Below the pieces are notes generated by a model. The model did not search any database, was not told the DNA's origin, and worked only from the letters and a program-made list of their open reading frames with translations. A stretch of 64,000 nucleotides of DNA, from NCBI RefSeq assembly GCF_014256275.1, contig NZ_JACCFE010000002.1, forward strand, positions 7,069,501 through 7,133,500. Reading direction: 5' to 3'. This document shows, in pieces, positions 21,880-30,226 of the stretch (positions are counted from its first letter, which is position 1; each line of letters begins with the position of its first letter). Position numbers and translations under genes: made by a program. The DNA comes from Rhodococcus sp. 4CII. GTDB taxonomy: Bacteria > Actinomycetota > Actinomycetes > Mycobacteriales > Mycobacteriaceae.

Positions 21880-23699
21880 CGGCGGGATCTCCCTGCGACG
21901 GTCGGGACTGCGACGACGTGCGTCACCGGCACATCGTGCTCGGCGCGTGCGCGGTCCACGACGTCGAAGCGGTGCCACACCGACTCTTCGGGTGGCAGTG
22001 TCGAGATGACGATCTGATCGGGGTGGAACGTATCGACGGCGGCGGACAGCGCCCGCAGCGGCCGGTAGTCTCCCAATTCACCGTCGGCGGTGAGGTTGTC
22101 TGCGCGGAGTGTCGCCAGCGTGTCGTCCAGCCGCTGCTGTGCAACTTCCCGGGTCGCTTCGGCGACGTCGAGCGGACCGTGGGTGGCGGCGGTCCCGGTC
22201 TCGATCGGACTGGCCGGCACGACGACGAAATAGCTCGCTTCGCGATCCGCGCCGATACGGCGAAGCTCGTCGAGCATCTCCTTGGACTCCACAGTCTGGT
22301 TCGCCAGCACCAGCACGCGGTGCGGTCGTGCCGTCGCAGCGGCCCCTTCCATGGTGGGTCGCCGACCCACGAACCACTTGTTGGCGAGAAACAGCACGAT
22401 GACGACGGCCCATGACAACAGACTCAGCACCAATTGGGACCGCACATCCTCCTGCAGATACATCTGCACCAGGATCGCTACGATCGCCGCCGCGGTGATG
22501 AGCGACAGCACCGGGAACAGCCACATCTTGACCCGCAGTTCGGAGTCCGGCGTGCGGTACCGCAGCACTATCTGCGATACGGCGATGAGCAGGTAGACGA
22601 ACAGGATGATCGCGCCGCTGGAGTTCAGCAGGAACGCGAAGACGGTGTCCGGCGAGACCGCCGCCGCGATGACACAGAGAAAACCGATGACCGAGGATGC
22701 AAGGATCGCGACCGCGGGCACCCCCCGACGGGTGACCTCGACCAACTGCGCGGGTGCCTCCCGGCGCGCAGCGAGAACGAACAGCATGCGGGAGGCCGTG
22801 TACATGCCCGAATTGAGACAGCTCAGCACCGCCGTCAACACCACGGCGTTCATGATGTGGTCGGCGTACGGAATCCCCATTTCGGTGAATGCGGCGACAA
22901 AGGGGGATGCGGCCGCCTTCTCGTCGTTCCACGGCAGGATCGTCGCCAGCAGGAATGTCGAGCCGACGAAGAACACTGCGATGCGCACGATCACCGAGTT
23001 GGCGGCCTTGGTCACCGCCCGCTCCGGATCCGCTGATTCGGCGGCGGCGATGGTCGCGATCTCGGCGCCCACCATGGAGAAGATCACCGTGACCACACCC
23101 ACCGTGATCGCCATGGCGCCGAACGGCAGGAATCCGTCATGGACCCACAGGTTGGAGAAGTCGAGTGATTTGTCCGGCCACACGCCGAGAACGAATAGCG
23201 TGCCCAGCGCGATGAACACCACGATCGCGGCCACCTTGATGCCGGCGAACCAGAACTCGAACTCGCCGAACGACGACACGGAGAACAGATTCGTCGCTGT
23301 CATCAGAATCATCAGAACCAACGCGGCCAACCACAACGGGACGTCGATCCAGTACTGGATGATCTTGGCGCCTGCGATCGCCTCGAAGCCGACGACGATC
23401 ACCCAGAAATACCAATACAACCAGCCGACCGAGAAGCCTGCCCAGTTGCCCAGCGCCGTGCGAGCATAGTCGGCGAACGATCCGGTCGACGGGTTGGCCA
23501 CGGCCATTTCGGCCAGCATCCGCATGACCATGATGATCAGGACGCCGGCAAGGCCGTACGTGATGAACGCTCCCGGCCCCGTGTCTCCGATGACGACACC
23601 CGAGCCGACGAACAGGCCCGCGCCGATCACCCCGCCGATGGCGATCATCGTCAGCTGCCGCTGGCTCAGGGCCTTCTTCAATGCGGGTGTAGCGCTCAT
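21876..23699 (-). CDS. APC-family amino-acid permease with C-terminal Usp-like domain
   Basis: The 607-aa protein is an APC/AAT-type transporter: it opens with the family signature IGGVIGAGLFVGSG, has about 12 hydrophobic helices up to residue 460 and the SADPERAVTKA loop typical of GABA/amino-acid permeases. From about residue 475 a soluble domain follows (RPHRVLVLANQTVESKEMLD ... HPDQIVISTLPPEESVW) that resembles a Usp/HUP fold and probably regulates the transporter. Start ATG 23699, with GGAGGGATGCA upstream. Substrate is unproven; GABA or a related amino acid is the best guess. It is the first gene of a two-gene operon with the Usp protein. Confidence 0.88.
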   Translation of the reverse strand: MSATPALKKALSQRQLTMIAIGGVIGAGLFVGSGVVIGDTGPGAFITYGLAGVLIIMVMRMLAEMAVANPSTGSFADYARTALGNWAGFSVGWLYWYFWVIVVGFEAIAGAKIIQYWIDVPLWLAALVLMILMTATNLFSVSSFGEFEFWFAGIKVAAIVVFIALGTLFVLGVWPDKSLDFSNLWVHDGFLPFGAMAITVGVVTVIFSMVGAEIATIAAAESADPERAVTKAANSVIVRIAVFFVGSTFLLATILPWNDEKAAASPFVAAFTEMGIPYADHIMNAVVLTAVLSCLNSGMYTASRMLFVLAARREAPAQLVEVTRRGVPAVAILASSVIGFLCVIAAAVSPDTVFAFLLNSSGAIILFVYLLIAVSQIVLRYRTPDSELRVKMWLFPVLSLITAAAIVAILVQMYLQEDVRSQLVLSLLSWAVVIVLFLANKWFVGRRPTMEGAAATARPHRVLVLANQTVESKEMLDELRRIGADREASYFVVVPASPIETGTAATHGPLDVAEATREVAQQRLDDTLATLRADNLTADGELGDYRPLRALSAAVDTFHPDQIVISTLPPEESVWHRFDVVDRARAEHDVPVTHVVAVPTVAGRSRR

Positions 23700-23936
23700 T
23701 GCATCCCTCCGATACTCCACACGCCGGCGTGCTCGCTCTCATGGGCGAGACCGACTGTCGCCTTTCCGGGGCGTCCTCGGCTGGGCGGGCGACAAGAGGG
23801 AATTGGGCCGCGCGGCGTGAAAATCATCGTAAGCCGCATCGCCCGCCCGGCGAGCGGGATTGTGCAGTTGGATAGGGCGGCGACCGACTCTCCGGTTCGA
23901 TGTGACAGTTCGTCGATCGGTCCGGTGGCCACGCTG
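23700..23936. other. intergenic region upstream of the permease operon
   Basis: These 237 bp contain the promoter side of the leftward permease-Usp operon and the downstream side of the AhpD-like gene. No clear -10/-35 pair or terminator stands out. Confidence 0.4.
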
Positions 23937-24559
23937 TCAGTTCGTTCCTTCGTCTCCCGGTGTCGAGTGGGGGACGGGCGCGGGCACCGCACAGGCCATG
24001 CCTTCGCTGAATCCGGCCGCGGGGACGCCGAGCGCCAGATTGAAACGCCCACGGAGGTTCTCCAGCGCGATCAGATGGGTGAGCTCCACGAGCTGGGCGT
24101 CGTCGAAGTGCTCACGCAGCTTCGCGAAGAGCGCATCGGTCACCGTGACCGGGGTGCTGCTCATGCCGACCGCATAGTCGAGCACCAGCTTGTCGACGTC
24201 GGTGAACAGTGCGCTCGTCCGATACGACGGCAGCGCGAGCAGTTCTTCGTCACTGAGCCCCCAGCGTCGCGCGATCTGTGAACCCAGTCGATGCAGTACT
24301 CGCACTGGGTGACGGTGGCCGCCTTCAGTTCGGCCAGTGCCCGGTACCGTTCGTCGAGCCGTTTCAGCTTCGCGGTGGCCTGCTCGAGCATGCCGTACGC
24401 GCGCAACACCCCGGGCACGTGGGCATACATCGTGACCGGCTCGATCATCTGCTCGGTTTCACGTCCCGCGAGCCGTGCCATGTGACGGCGGGTGAACCAG
24501 TACGCGAGCTTCACCGTCGGCCCTGCATCCCGGCGCGAGACTCCGGCAATGCGCGTCAT
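23937..24559 (-). pseudogene. AhpD-like carboxymuconolactone decarboxylase family, frameshift at the active site
   Basis: The reading starts at ATG 24559 after a perfect AGGAGGTGAGCG site and continues to the AhpD-type active site CEYC (ATVTQCEYCIDW). Near 24290 the frame is lost and the continuation (LGSQIARRWGLSDEELLALP, then DAQLVELTHLIALENLRGRF) lies in the next frame to a stop at 23937. The span is 623 bp, one base short of 208 codons, so a single missing base just after the CxxC explains it. The family reduces peroxides or performs related thiol chemistry. Everything else is intact, so this is a recent mutation or a sequence error. Confidence 0.85.
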
Positions 24560-24663
24560 CGCTCACCTCCTCGATTGCGGGCACCGTCTTGTGCGATGCC
24601 GCGGAGGATGACTGCTTCAATCGTAGGCCCGGGTCAGGGACCGGACACTCTTCTCGACCCGAT

Positions 24664-24686
24664 TCGGACAGTGCCGGACTGTCCGA
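24664..24686. promoter_or_regulatory. 23-bp inverted repeat, likely repressor operator
   Basis: TCGGACAGT-GCCGG-ACTGTCCGA: perfect 9-bp arms with a 5-bp centre, about 105 bp upstream of the AhpD-like start. Size and symmetry fit a TetR-type operator, though no such regulator gene is nearby. Confidence 0.5.
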
Positions 24687-24738
24687 TGAAAACGACGGCA
24701 CTGCACAATGTTTGGGGCAACAGCCGCCGACGCGGACG

Positions 24739-25461
24739 TCAGGATACTGTGGCAGCCGGCGCCGCGAGGCGTGAGCGCCCCCAGCGTCGACAGACAAGCG
24801 TGGCGACGGGGTGAACGGCGAAGCCGATGGCGATCGCGGCGAGGTGGCCGTAATCAGTGAAGGACTGCCCGTACAACGCGGCCACGACCAGGTATCCGGT
24901 CAGCGCGCTCGCCGCGATCACCCGCAGACGGCCGGTGAAGTGCATGATGAATGCGGCTGTCACGGCGTAGAAGCCGTAGCTGGCGCCGACATCCGTGGTG
25001 TGCGCGATATCGACGGCCAGCATGTTGTGGTCGAGCGCGTAGCAAATGCCGGTGACGGTGACCAAGGTCGCCCCGATGTGTCCGGCCGCGAAGGTGGCAA
25101 TCCAGCGGCGGGTGCCGAGCCGCCGTTCGGCGGCAACCATCACGAGTAGAAAGCCCGCGACCATCAGCCAGGGGAACCCGGTGGAGTCGGTCCAGAACGC
25201 GGAGGCGACCAGGACCTGCAACGGGTCGGTCTGCATGTTGTGGAGGTTCGTCGATGCGCTGACGATGAGATGGTGCGTCAGGTTCGGATCGGTGCCCTGC
25301 ACGGTCCACCACGTGACCAGCAGCGTGAACAGATACACCAGCGTCGCGGGCGCGCCCGCGAAGTAGCGGCGCGCGCGTATCGCCGAAGTGCGGCGGTGGT
25401 CCGGTGAGAGAGGCATGATTCCAGACGTCACCATGCCGGGTGTGGTCGCGGGCGCGGTCAT
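24739..25461 (-). CDS. rhomboid-like membrane protein
   Basis: A 240-aa protein with about six hydrophobic segments. Two rhomboid catalytic hallmarks are present: GASYG with Ser161 in one helix and His206 in a later one (DYGHLAAIAIGF). The usual rhomboid WR motif is not obvious, so it belongs with the divergent actinobacterial rhomboid-like family, whose protease activity is unproven. ATG 25461 begins the gene; another ATG lies at residue 10. It is monocistronic, with its start 205 bp from the divergent malic enzyme. Confidence 0.7.
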   Translation of the reverse strand: MTAPATTPGMVTSGIMPLSPDHRRTSAIRARRYFAGAPATLVYLFTLLVTWWTVQGTDPNLTHHLIVSASTNLHNMQTDPLQVLVASAFWTDSTGFPWLMVAGFLLVMVAAERRLGTRRWIATFAAGHIGATLVTVTGICYALDHNMLAVDIAHTTDVGASYGFYAVTAAFIMHFTGRLRVIAASALTGYLVVAALYGQSFTDYGHLAAIAIGFAVHPVATLVCRRWGRSRLAAPAATVS

Positions 25462-25666
25462 GTCGGACTCCGTACGGTGGGCTACCGGTCCAGGCTAAGG
25501 GGCGACGGTGTGAAGTCGCTGTGAACTACCTGCGGATTTGCGGAGACTGTGCCCGCCGTACCGCGGGGTGTGAGAAGTGATCACCTCGGTACCAGCTCTG
25601 CCTGATCGACCAATTGCGACGACACGGTGAGGTGGATCGTCGATTGCGAACGGAAATGAGTAGAGA

Positions 25667-26860
25667 ATGGCTGTCGTGTCCGAGCCCACCGCACCGCAGA
25701 AGGTCGAGTTGACCGACGAAGAGATTTTCGCCGCGCATGTCGGCGGGAAGCTGTCCGTCGAGTTGACCACTCCGCTGGACAATCAACGCGATCTGTCGAT
25801 CGCGTACACCCCCGGTGTCGCGCAGGTCTCCCGCGCCATCGCGGCCGACGAGACCCTCGCCGACCGGTACACCTGGACCAACCGCCTCGTGGTCGTCGTC
25901 TCCGACGGCTCCGCGGTCCTCGGTCTCGGCGACATCGGCCCCCGCGCCTCGCTTCCGGTGATGGAGGGCAAGTCCGCGCTGTTCAAGAACTTCGCCGGCC
26001 TGAACTCGATCCCCCTGGTCCTGGACACGAAGGACCCCGACGAGATCGTCGAGACCCTGATCCGGCTGCGCCCGAGCTTCGGGGCGGTCAATTTGGAGGA
26101 CATCTCCGCCCCGCGCTGCTTCGAGATCGAACAACGGGTCATCGAGGCGCTGGACTGCCCGGTCATGCACGACGACCAGCACGGCACCGCCATCGTCGTC
26201 CTCGCCGCGCTCAAGGGTGCGGTCAAGGTCCAGGACCGGGACCTGTCCTCGCTGCGGGTGGTGATCTCCGGGGCCGGTGCCGCCGGCGTGGCGTGTGCGA
26301 ACATCCTGCTCGCCGCCGGCATCGCCGACGTGACGGTCCTCGATTCGAAGGGCATCGTCTCCGCCGACCGCCAGGATCTGAACGCGGTGAAGGTGGATTT
26401 GGCGGCCCGCACCAACCCGGCCGCACGCCGCGGCGGCATCGTCGAGGCCCTGGACGGTGCGGACGTGTTCCTCGGGGTGTCCGCGGGCACGGTGCCGGAG
26501 GAGCTGATCGCGACCATGGCGGAGAACTCCATCGTGTTCGCGCTGTCGAACCCGGACCCGGAGATCCACCCCGACGTCGCCCGCAAGCATGCGGCGATCG
26601 TCGCCACCGGGCGCAGCGATTTCCCGAACCAGATCAACAACGTGCTCGCCTTCCCCGGTGTGTTCCGCGGCGCCTTGGACGCCGGTGCCCGCCGGATCAC
26701 CGAGGGCATGAAACTTGCCGCCGCCGAGGCCATCCTCTCGGTCGTCGGTGACGAGCTGGCTGTGGACAAGATCGTTCCCAGCCCGCTCGATCCTCGCGTG
26801 GCCCCCGCTGTCGCGGAGGCAGTCGCCGCCGCTGCTCGTGCAGAAGGCGTCACCGGCTAG
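25667..26860 (+). CDS. malic enzyme (NAD(P)-dependent)
   Basis: The 397-aa protein is a short-form bacterial malic enzyme without a phosphotransacetylase tail. Visible are SIAYTPGVAQVSRAI, the catalytic region SDGSAVLGLGDIGPRASLPV, EGKSALFKNFAGL, the metal-binding DDQHGTAIVVLAA and a Rossmann nucleotide site (VVISGAGAAGVACANILL). It converts malate to pyruvate and CO2 with NAD(P)H. In oleaginous actinomycetes this can supply NADPH for fatty-acid synthesis, which fits the acyltransferase immediately downstream; that connection is inference. Cofactor preference is not readable with certainty. Confidence 0.95.
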   Translation: MAVVSEPTAPQKVELTDEEIFAAHVGGKLSVELTTPLDNQRDLSIAYTPGVAQVSRAIAADETLADRYTWTNRLVVVVSDGSAVLGLGDIGPRASLPVMEGKSALFKNFAGLNSIPLVLDTKDPDEIVETLIRLRPSFGAVNLEDISAPRCFEIEQRVIEALDCPVMHDDQHGTAIVVLAALKGAVKVQDRDLSSLRVVISGAGAAGVACANILLAAGIADVTVLDSKGIVSADRQDLNAVKVDLAARTNPAARRGGIVEALDGADVFLGVSAGTVPEELIATMAENSIVFALSNPDPEIHPDVARKHAAIVATGRSDFPNQINNVLAFPGVFRGALDAGARRITEGMKLAAAEAILSVVGDELAVDKIVPSPLDPRVAPAVAEAVAAAARAEGVTG

Positions 26861-26929
26861 CGAAACCGTCCGAGGCTCGATTTCAGAAGTGCGCGCAGGG
26901 GCGGCACGCACCCGAATACACTGGTCGAG

Positions 26930-28222
26930 GTGACCCGCGAGGATCCTGATCGGCTCTCCGACGATGATGCGCACATCCTCGGGCTCGAATCGGCGGTGAT
27001 CACCGGCCACACGCTCAAGCTGGTGGTACTCGAGCCGGACGCCGACCCTCTCGACCTCGAGGCCCTGCGGACTGCGGTGGCGGAGCGCCTTCCGAACGAG
27101 CCGCGTGCGACGCAGCGGATCGATATGTCGGGACCGGAGCCGCGCTGGACCGAAGCGACCACGTTCGACGTCACCGACCACGTCCGGCGTTCGGAAGGCT
27201 CCGGCTGTGCGTCGCGGGACGATCTGTGGCGGGCCGTCGGCACGTTGATGTCCGAGCACCTCGACCACGAGCGCCCGCTGTGGGCGTTCGATCTGATCGG
27301 CCCGCTCGGCGACGGACGCGAAGCAATCGCGGTGCGGATCCATCACGCGATGGCCGACGGGATCAGCGCGGTGCGTTTCCTCGACGACGTGCTGTGGGAT
27401 CGGCACCTCGAACCGCCCCGGCGAGGACCTCGTCCGGGCCTTCGAACCGATTCGGCGCAGCGTTCGCGGGTCGACGAGGCGTTGCGGATGCCCGCCGCGG
27501 TGCGTCGTGAGCTGGGCCATCGCGGCTCGCGCTCGCCGTTCGACCGTCCGATCGGTGCCGCCCGCGAGCTGGCCTTCATCGCCGTCCCGCTGCCGGAGTT
27601 GAAGGCGATCGGCGCCTCACGTCCCACCCGCGCGACGGTCAACGACGTGCTCCTCGCGATCGTTGCAGGTGGCCTGCGCAGTTGGCTCGGCAGCGAAGAC
27701 GCGGCGCTGCCGCGCCTCCGTGCCCAGGTGCCCGTCAGCCTGCACCACCGCGACGAGGGAGCGGGTGAACTCGGAAACCGCGATTCCTTCCTCAACGTCG
27801 ACCTGCCGCTCGCCGAGGCGGATCCGCTCAACCGGCTCGACCGGATCAACGCCGAGACCAGCAAGCGCAAACTCCTCGACGACGCCGACGAGCTGTTCGA
27901 CCTCTTTCATGCTCTCGGACGCGTGAAGCGCATCGGGGAAGCCGCGAAGCGACTTGCCGGAAGTGCGCGTGAGTTCAGCTTGTCGATCTCGAACGTCCCC
28001 GGCCCGCCCGCGCCGGTCAGCGTGTCCGGACGCAGAGTCGAGCGCCTCTTCTCCTCCTCGGAGCCCGCCGCTCACCACGCGCTCCGCATCTCGGCGATCT
28101 CCTGCGCGGGAATCGTCGGCATCGGGCTCTGCACTGATCCCGAGGCGCTCCCCGACGTCGCCGTGTTGGCGGAGGCACTGGAAAATTCTTACGCCGAGCT
28201 TCGGGGCGCCGCGCTCACCTGA
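26930..28222 (+). CDS. WS/DGAT acyltransferase (wax ester / triacylglycerol synthase)
   Basis: The 430-aa protein starts at GTG 26930 and carries the acyltransferase signature HHAMADG (His138, His139, Asp143), then the family motifs TVNDVLLAIVAGGLRSWLG and SISNVPGPPAPVSVSGRRV. This family joins acyl-CoA to diacylglycerol or fatty alcohols to make storage lipids at the membrane or lipid-body surface. Rhodococci carry many paralogues; this one has a somewhat divergent N-terminus. It follows the malic enzyme by 69 bp on the same strand and may be cotranscribed. Confidence 0.92.
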   Translation: MTREDPDRLSDDDAHILGLESAVITGHTLKLVVLEPDADPLDLEALRTAVAERLPNEPRATQRIDMSGPEPRWTEATTFDVTDHVRRSEGSGCASRDDLWRAVGTLMSEHLDHERPLWAFDLIGPLGDGREAIAVRIHHAMADGISAVRFLDDVLWDRHLEPPRRGPRPGLRTDSAQRSRVDEALRMPAAVRRELGHRGSRSPFDRPIGAARELAFIAVPLPELKAIGASRPTRATVNDVLLAIVAGGLRSWLGSEDAALPRLRAQVPVSLHHRDEGAGELGNRDSFLNVDLPLAEADPLNRLDRINAETSKRKLLDDADELFDLFHALGRVKRIGEAAKRLAGSAREFSLSISNVPGPPAPVSVSGRRVERLFSSSEPAAHHALRISAISCAGIVGIGLCTDPEALPDVAVLAEALENSYAELRGAALT

Positions 28223-28235
28223 TGCGGCGTCCCGA

Positions 28236-28634
28236 TCAGGGTCGTACCTGTGTCGCCAGATGCGGATGGTGCCGTCCCTGCAGGTTGCCTATTCGCTGCG
28301 ACGGACGGTGGTGGTGCCGTGACGGGTCTCCGCGGAGTCCCTCCCACTCGGGGAAAGTGACCGGCCGGCGACTCGTGAGGTGCCTGGTGTTGCTGGTCAG
28401 ATCGATCAGGCACCGGGCGGCGGCCTGCACGGAGAGGTGGTGCCGTCGTGCCACGTCCAGGAGTTCGTCGAACGCCTGGGCGTCGCTGTAGCCGCGGCTG
28501 GTGATGAGCACGGCCTTCGCGGAGGTCAGGAGTTCACGGTCCGAGGGCCCGCGGCGTCGGTCCAGGAAGCTGCGGGCCCGCCGCGACGGGCTCGGGGTCT
28601 CGTTTTTCGGGCTCGGGGTCTCGCTTTTCGCCAT
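28236..28634 (-). CDS. ANTAR-domain protein
   Basis: A 132-aa protein: Lys/Ser/Pro-rich start with a repeated SPKNETPSP-like stretch, then an ANTAR RNA-binding domain (about residues 33-85: AKAVLITSRGYSDAQAFDEL, VARRHHLSVQAAARCLIDL), then a basic His-rich tail. ANTAR proteins act as antiterminators by binding paired hairpins in nascent RNA. No sensory domain is attached, so activity must be set by expression or a partner. A strong inverted repeat sits just upstream of its ribosome site (28650-28685). Confidence 0.85.
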   Translation of the reverse strand: MAKSETPSPKNETPSPSRRARSFLDRRRGPSDRELLTSAKAVLITSRGYSDAQAFDELLDVARRHHLSVQAAARCLIDLTSNTRHLTSRRPVTFPEWEGLRGDPSRHHHRPSQRIGNLQGRHHPHLATQVRP

Positions 28635-28649
28635 TGCGCATCATCCTTT

Positions 28650-28685
28650 GTTTACGAGATTCCCCCGGGGGGCGATCTCGTAAAC
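28650..28685 (-). promoter_or_regulatory. perfect 11-bp inverted repeat in the ANTAR leader
   Basis: GTTTACGAGAT (28650-28660) and ATCTCGTAAAC (28675-28685) flank a GC-only core (CCCCCGGGGGG) that is nearly self-complementary. The whole unit can fold into one long hairpin ending 15 nt before the ANTAR start, next to its AAAGGA site. It could be an autoregulatory RNA hairpin, an attenuator or a protein operator. Confidence 0.6.
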
Positions 28686-29064
28686 GTGGCCGGGAGCGTG
28701 CTCGTCCGATCAGACCATCCGGCGGTTGTCGGCGTTTTGGAGTCCAAGGATGACTTCGGCATCGCTCTCGAAGCCGGCTTCGGACATCACGCCGCGGGCG
28801 GAGATGATGTTCAGATCCCGGACGAGTTTGGACAGGATGTTGTCTTCATGGTGGCCTCGAGGTCGGTGGACCCGATGACCGATCTCGCGCAGCGTGATGA
28901 TGGACGCATCGCTGAGCCGCACCGAGCGGGCGGCGCTGGCCATCGGCCGGCTCGCGGAGCAGGCCGTGTGGTGGCGGTCGGCCGCCGCAAGGGAAAGTCC
29001 CGCAGGTCGTCGATGTGTGTGTCAAATGTTGGAGCCACTGGAGACCGCAAACGCCAGGGGTATC
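28686..29064. other. 379-bp region with one possible small gene
   Basis: A leftward frame (28943-28710, 77 codons) contains a coding-like C-terminus (SKLVRDLNIISARGVMSEAG, then AEVILGLQNADNRRMV). I do not recognise it, the start has no ribosome site, and it may be a decayed fragment. Nothing else is seen. Confidence 0.3.
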
Positions 29065-29979
29065 TCAGGGCTGGGCGACGACGGTGTTTCCCTTGTCGTC
29101 GGTGCAGTTGATCGTGTAGCCGGTCTGCGCGGATTCCGGATCTCCCGTGAGGCGGCATTCCCATCCGTCGAAGCTGTACACGGGCTGGCTCTTGTCGGGG
29201 GCGGCGAAGTACTTCGTGAGGATCGCGTGCGCCTCGTCGCAGCGGAGTGTTCCCTTCACGACGACCACGGTCGCCGGCTTTCCCGTCGCCGGATACACAA
29301 CGGGACCACACTGATTCGATCCGCCCGCCTGCTGGGGGAGCGAGGCGACGGTGGGCGCGATCGGCGCCGGGCCCTCGCTGGGAATGCTCACAGGTATCGG
29401 GGTGTAGTCGAACGTGTAGCCGTTGGTCGAGATGGTGAAGCCGTCATCCGTTGCGTCGTCTCTGCACGAGACTCCCGAGAACTGCACATTGCAACTGAAT
29501 CCGTCGGACGCCAGGGTGGCGTCGTAGGGGAGGACGTTGGGGTTGCCGGGAAAGAGTGCCTCGTTCGAGTTCTGGAAGCCCGGCTCCTTCCCGGACTCGA
29601 CCGCGATGATGTTCGCCTCGGCCGGCGGGCCGCCGTCCGGCGAGGGGATCGGCGGAACCCCCGGAACTTCCAATGGCCCGGCGGTGGGGTGCGAGGCGCA
29701 GCCGGCCATCTTCTTCGGGGGGATGATCGCGCACAACCACTTTCCCGACGGGGTGACGAAGCCGTAGGCTGCACTCTCCGAGTCGCCGGACGCGTACTGT
29801 TTCGCGTCGACGCCGTTGACCACAGCTTCCGTCGCCGGTGCCTCGGCCGGGACGGTGGGTGAGACCGACCCGGTGCCGTCGGTCGGCGACGCATTGTGGG
29901 TGCAGGCCGCGAGCCACAGGGTCGTGGCACCCGCGATCGCTGCCAGCGCCACTGCGGGCCGAAGTCGGATCCTGGTCAT
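29065..29979 (-). CDS. secreted lipoprotein, unknown function
   Basis: A 304-aa protein from ATG 29979 with a basic start, hydrophobic helix and lipobox LAAC (Cys26), so it should be lipid-anchored outside the cytoplasmic membrane. The mature part is Thr/Pro-rich at first, then contains about eight Cys that could form disulfides (WLCAIIPPKKMAGCASHP, FSCNVQFSGVSCRDD, CGPVVYPATG, CDEAH, WECRLTG, INCTDD). It resembles mycobacterial LppP/sensor-like lipoproteins only in general style; no function is assigned. It diverges from an orphan histidine kinase 248 bp away. Confidence 0.8.
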   Translation of the reverse strand: MTRIRLRPAVALAAIAGATTLWLAACTHNASPTDGTGSVSPTVPAEAPATEAVVNGVDAKQYASGDSESAAYGFVTPSGKWLCAIIPPKKMAGCASHPTAGPLEVPGVPPIPSPDGGPPAEANIIAVESGKEPGFQNSNEALFPGNPNVLPYDATLASDGFSCNVQFSGVSCRDDATDDGFTISTNGYTFDYTPIPVSIPSEGPAPIAPTVASLPQQAGGSNQCGPVVYPATGKPATVVVVKGTLRCDEAHAILTKYFAAPDKSQPVYSFDGWECRLTGDPESAQTGYTINCTDDKGNTVVAQP

Positions 29980-30226
29980 GCGTCGCACCCCTCTCTGTCC
30001 GGTCCGCCGGACCGATCGGATGAGATGTTCCCACGAATACCCGCGTGCCGTGCCGCATCGATCCAAGGAGTCGGCTGTACGACAGCGCCCGGCGACGGCC
30101 GGTTTCCCTCGATCACATGCCGCGGCTGCCTCCCGGGGCGGTGCTAGAATCTGTGCATCGTCGCAGGTCCAGCGGTTGACGCCCCACGTCTCCCCGTCGG
30201 AGTCGCCCGCCCGAGGAGGCCACCCC

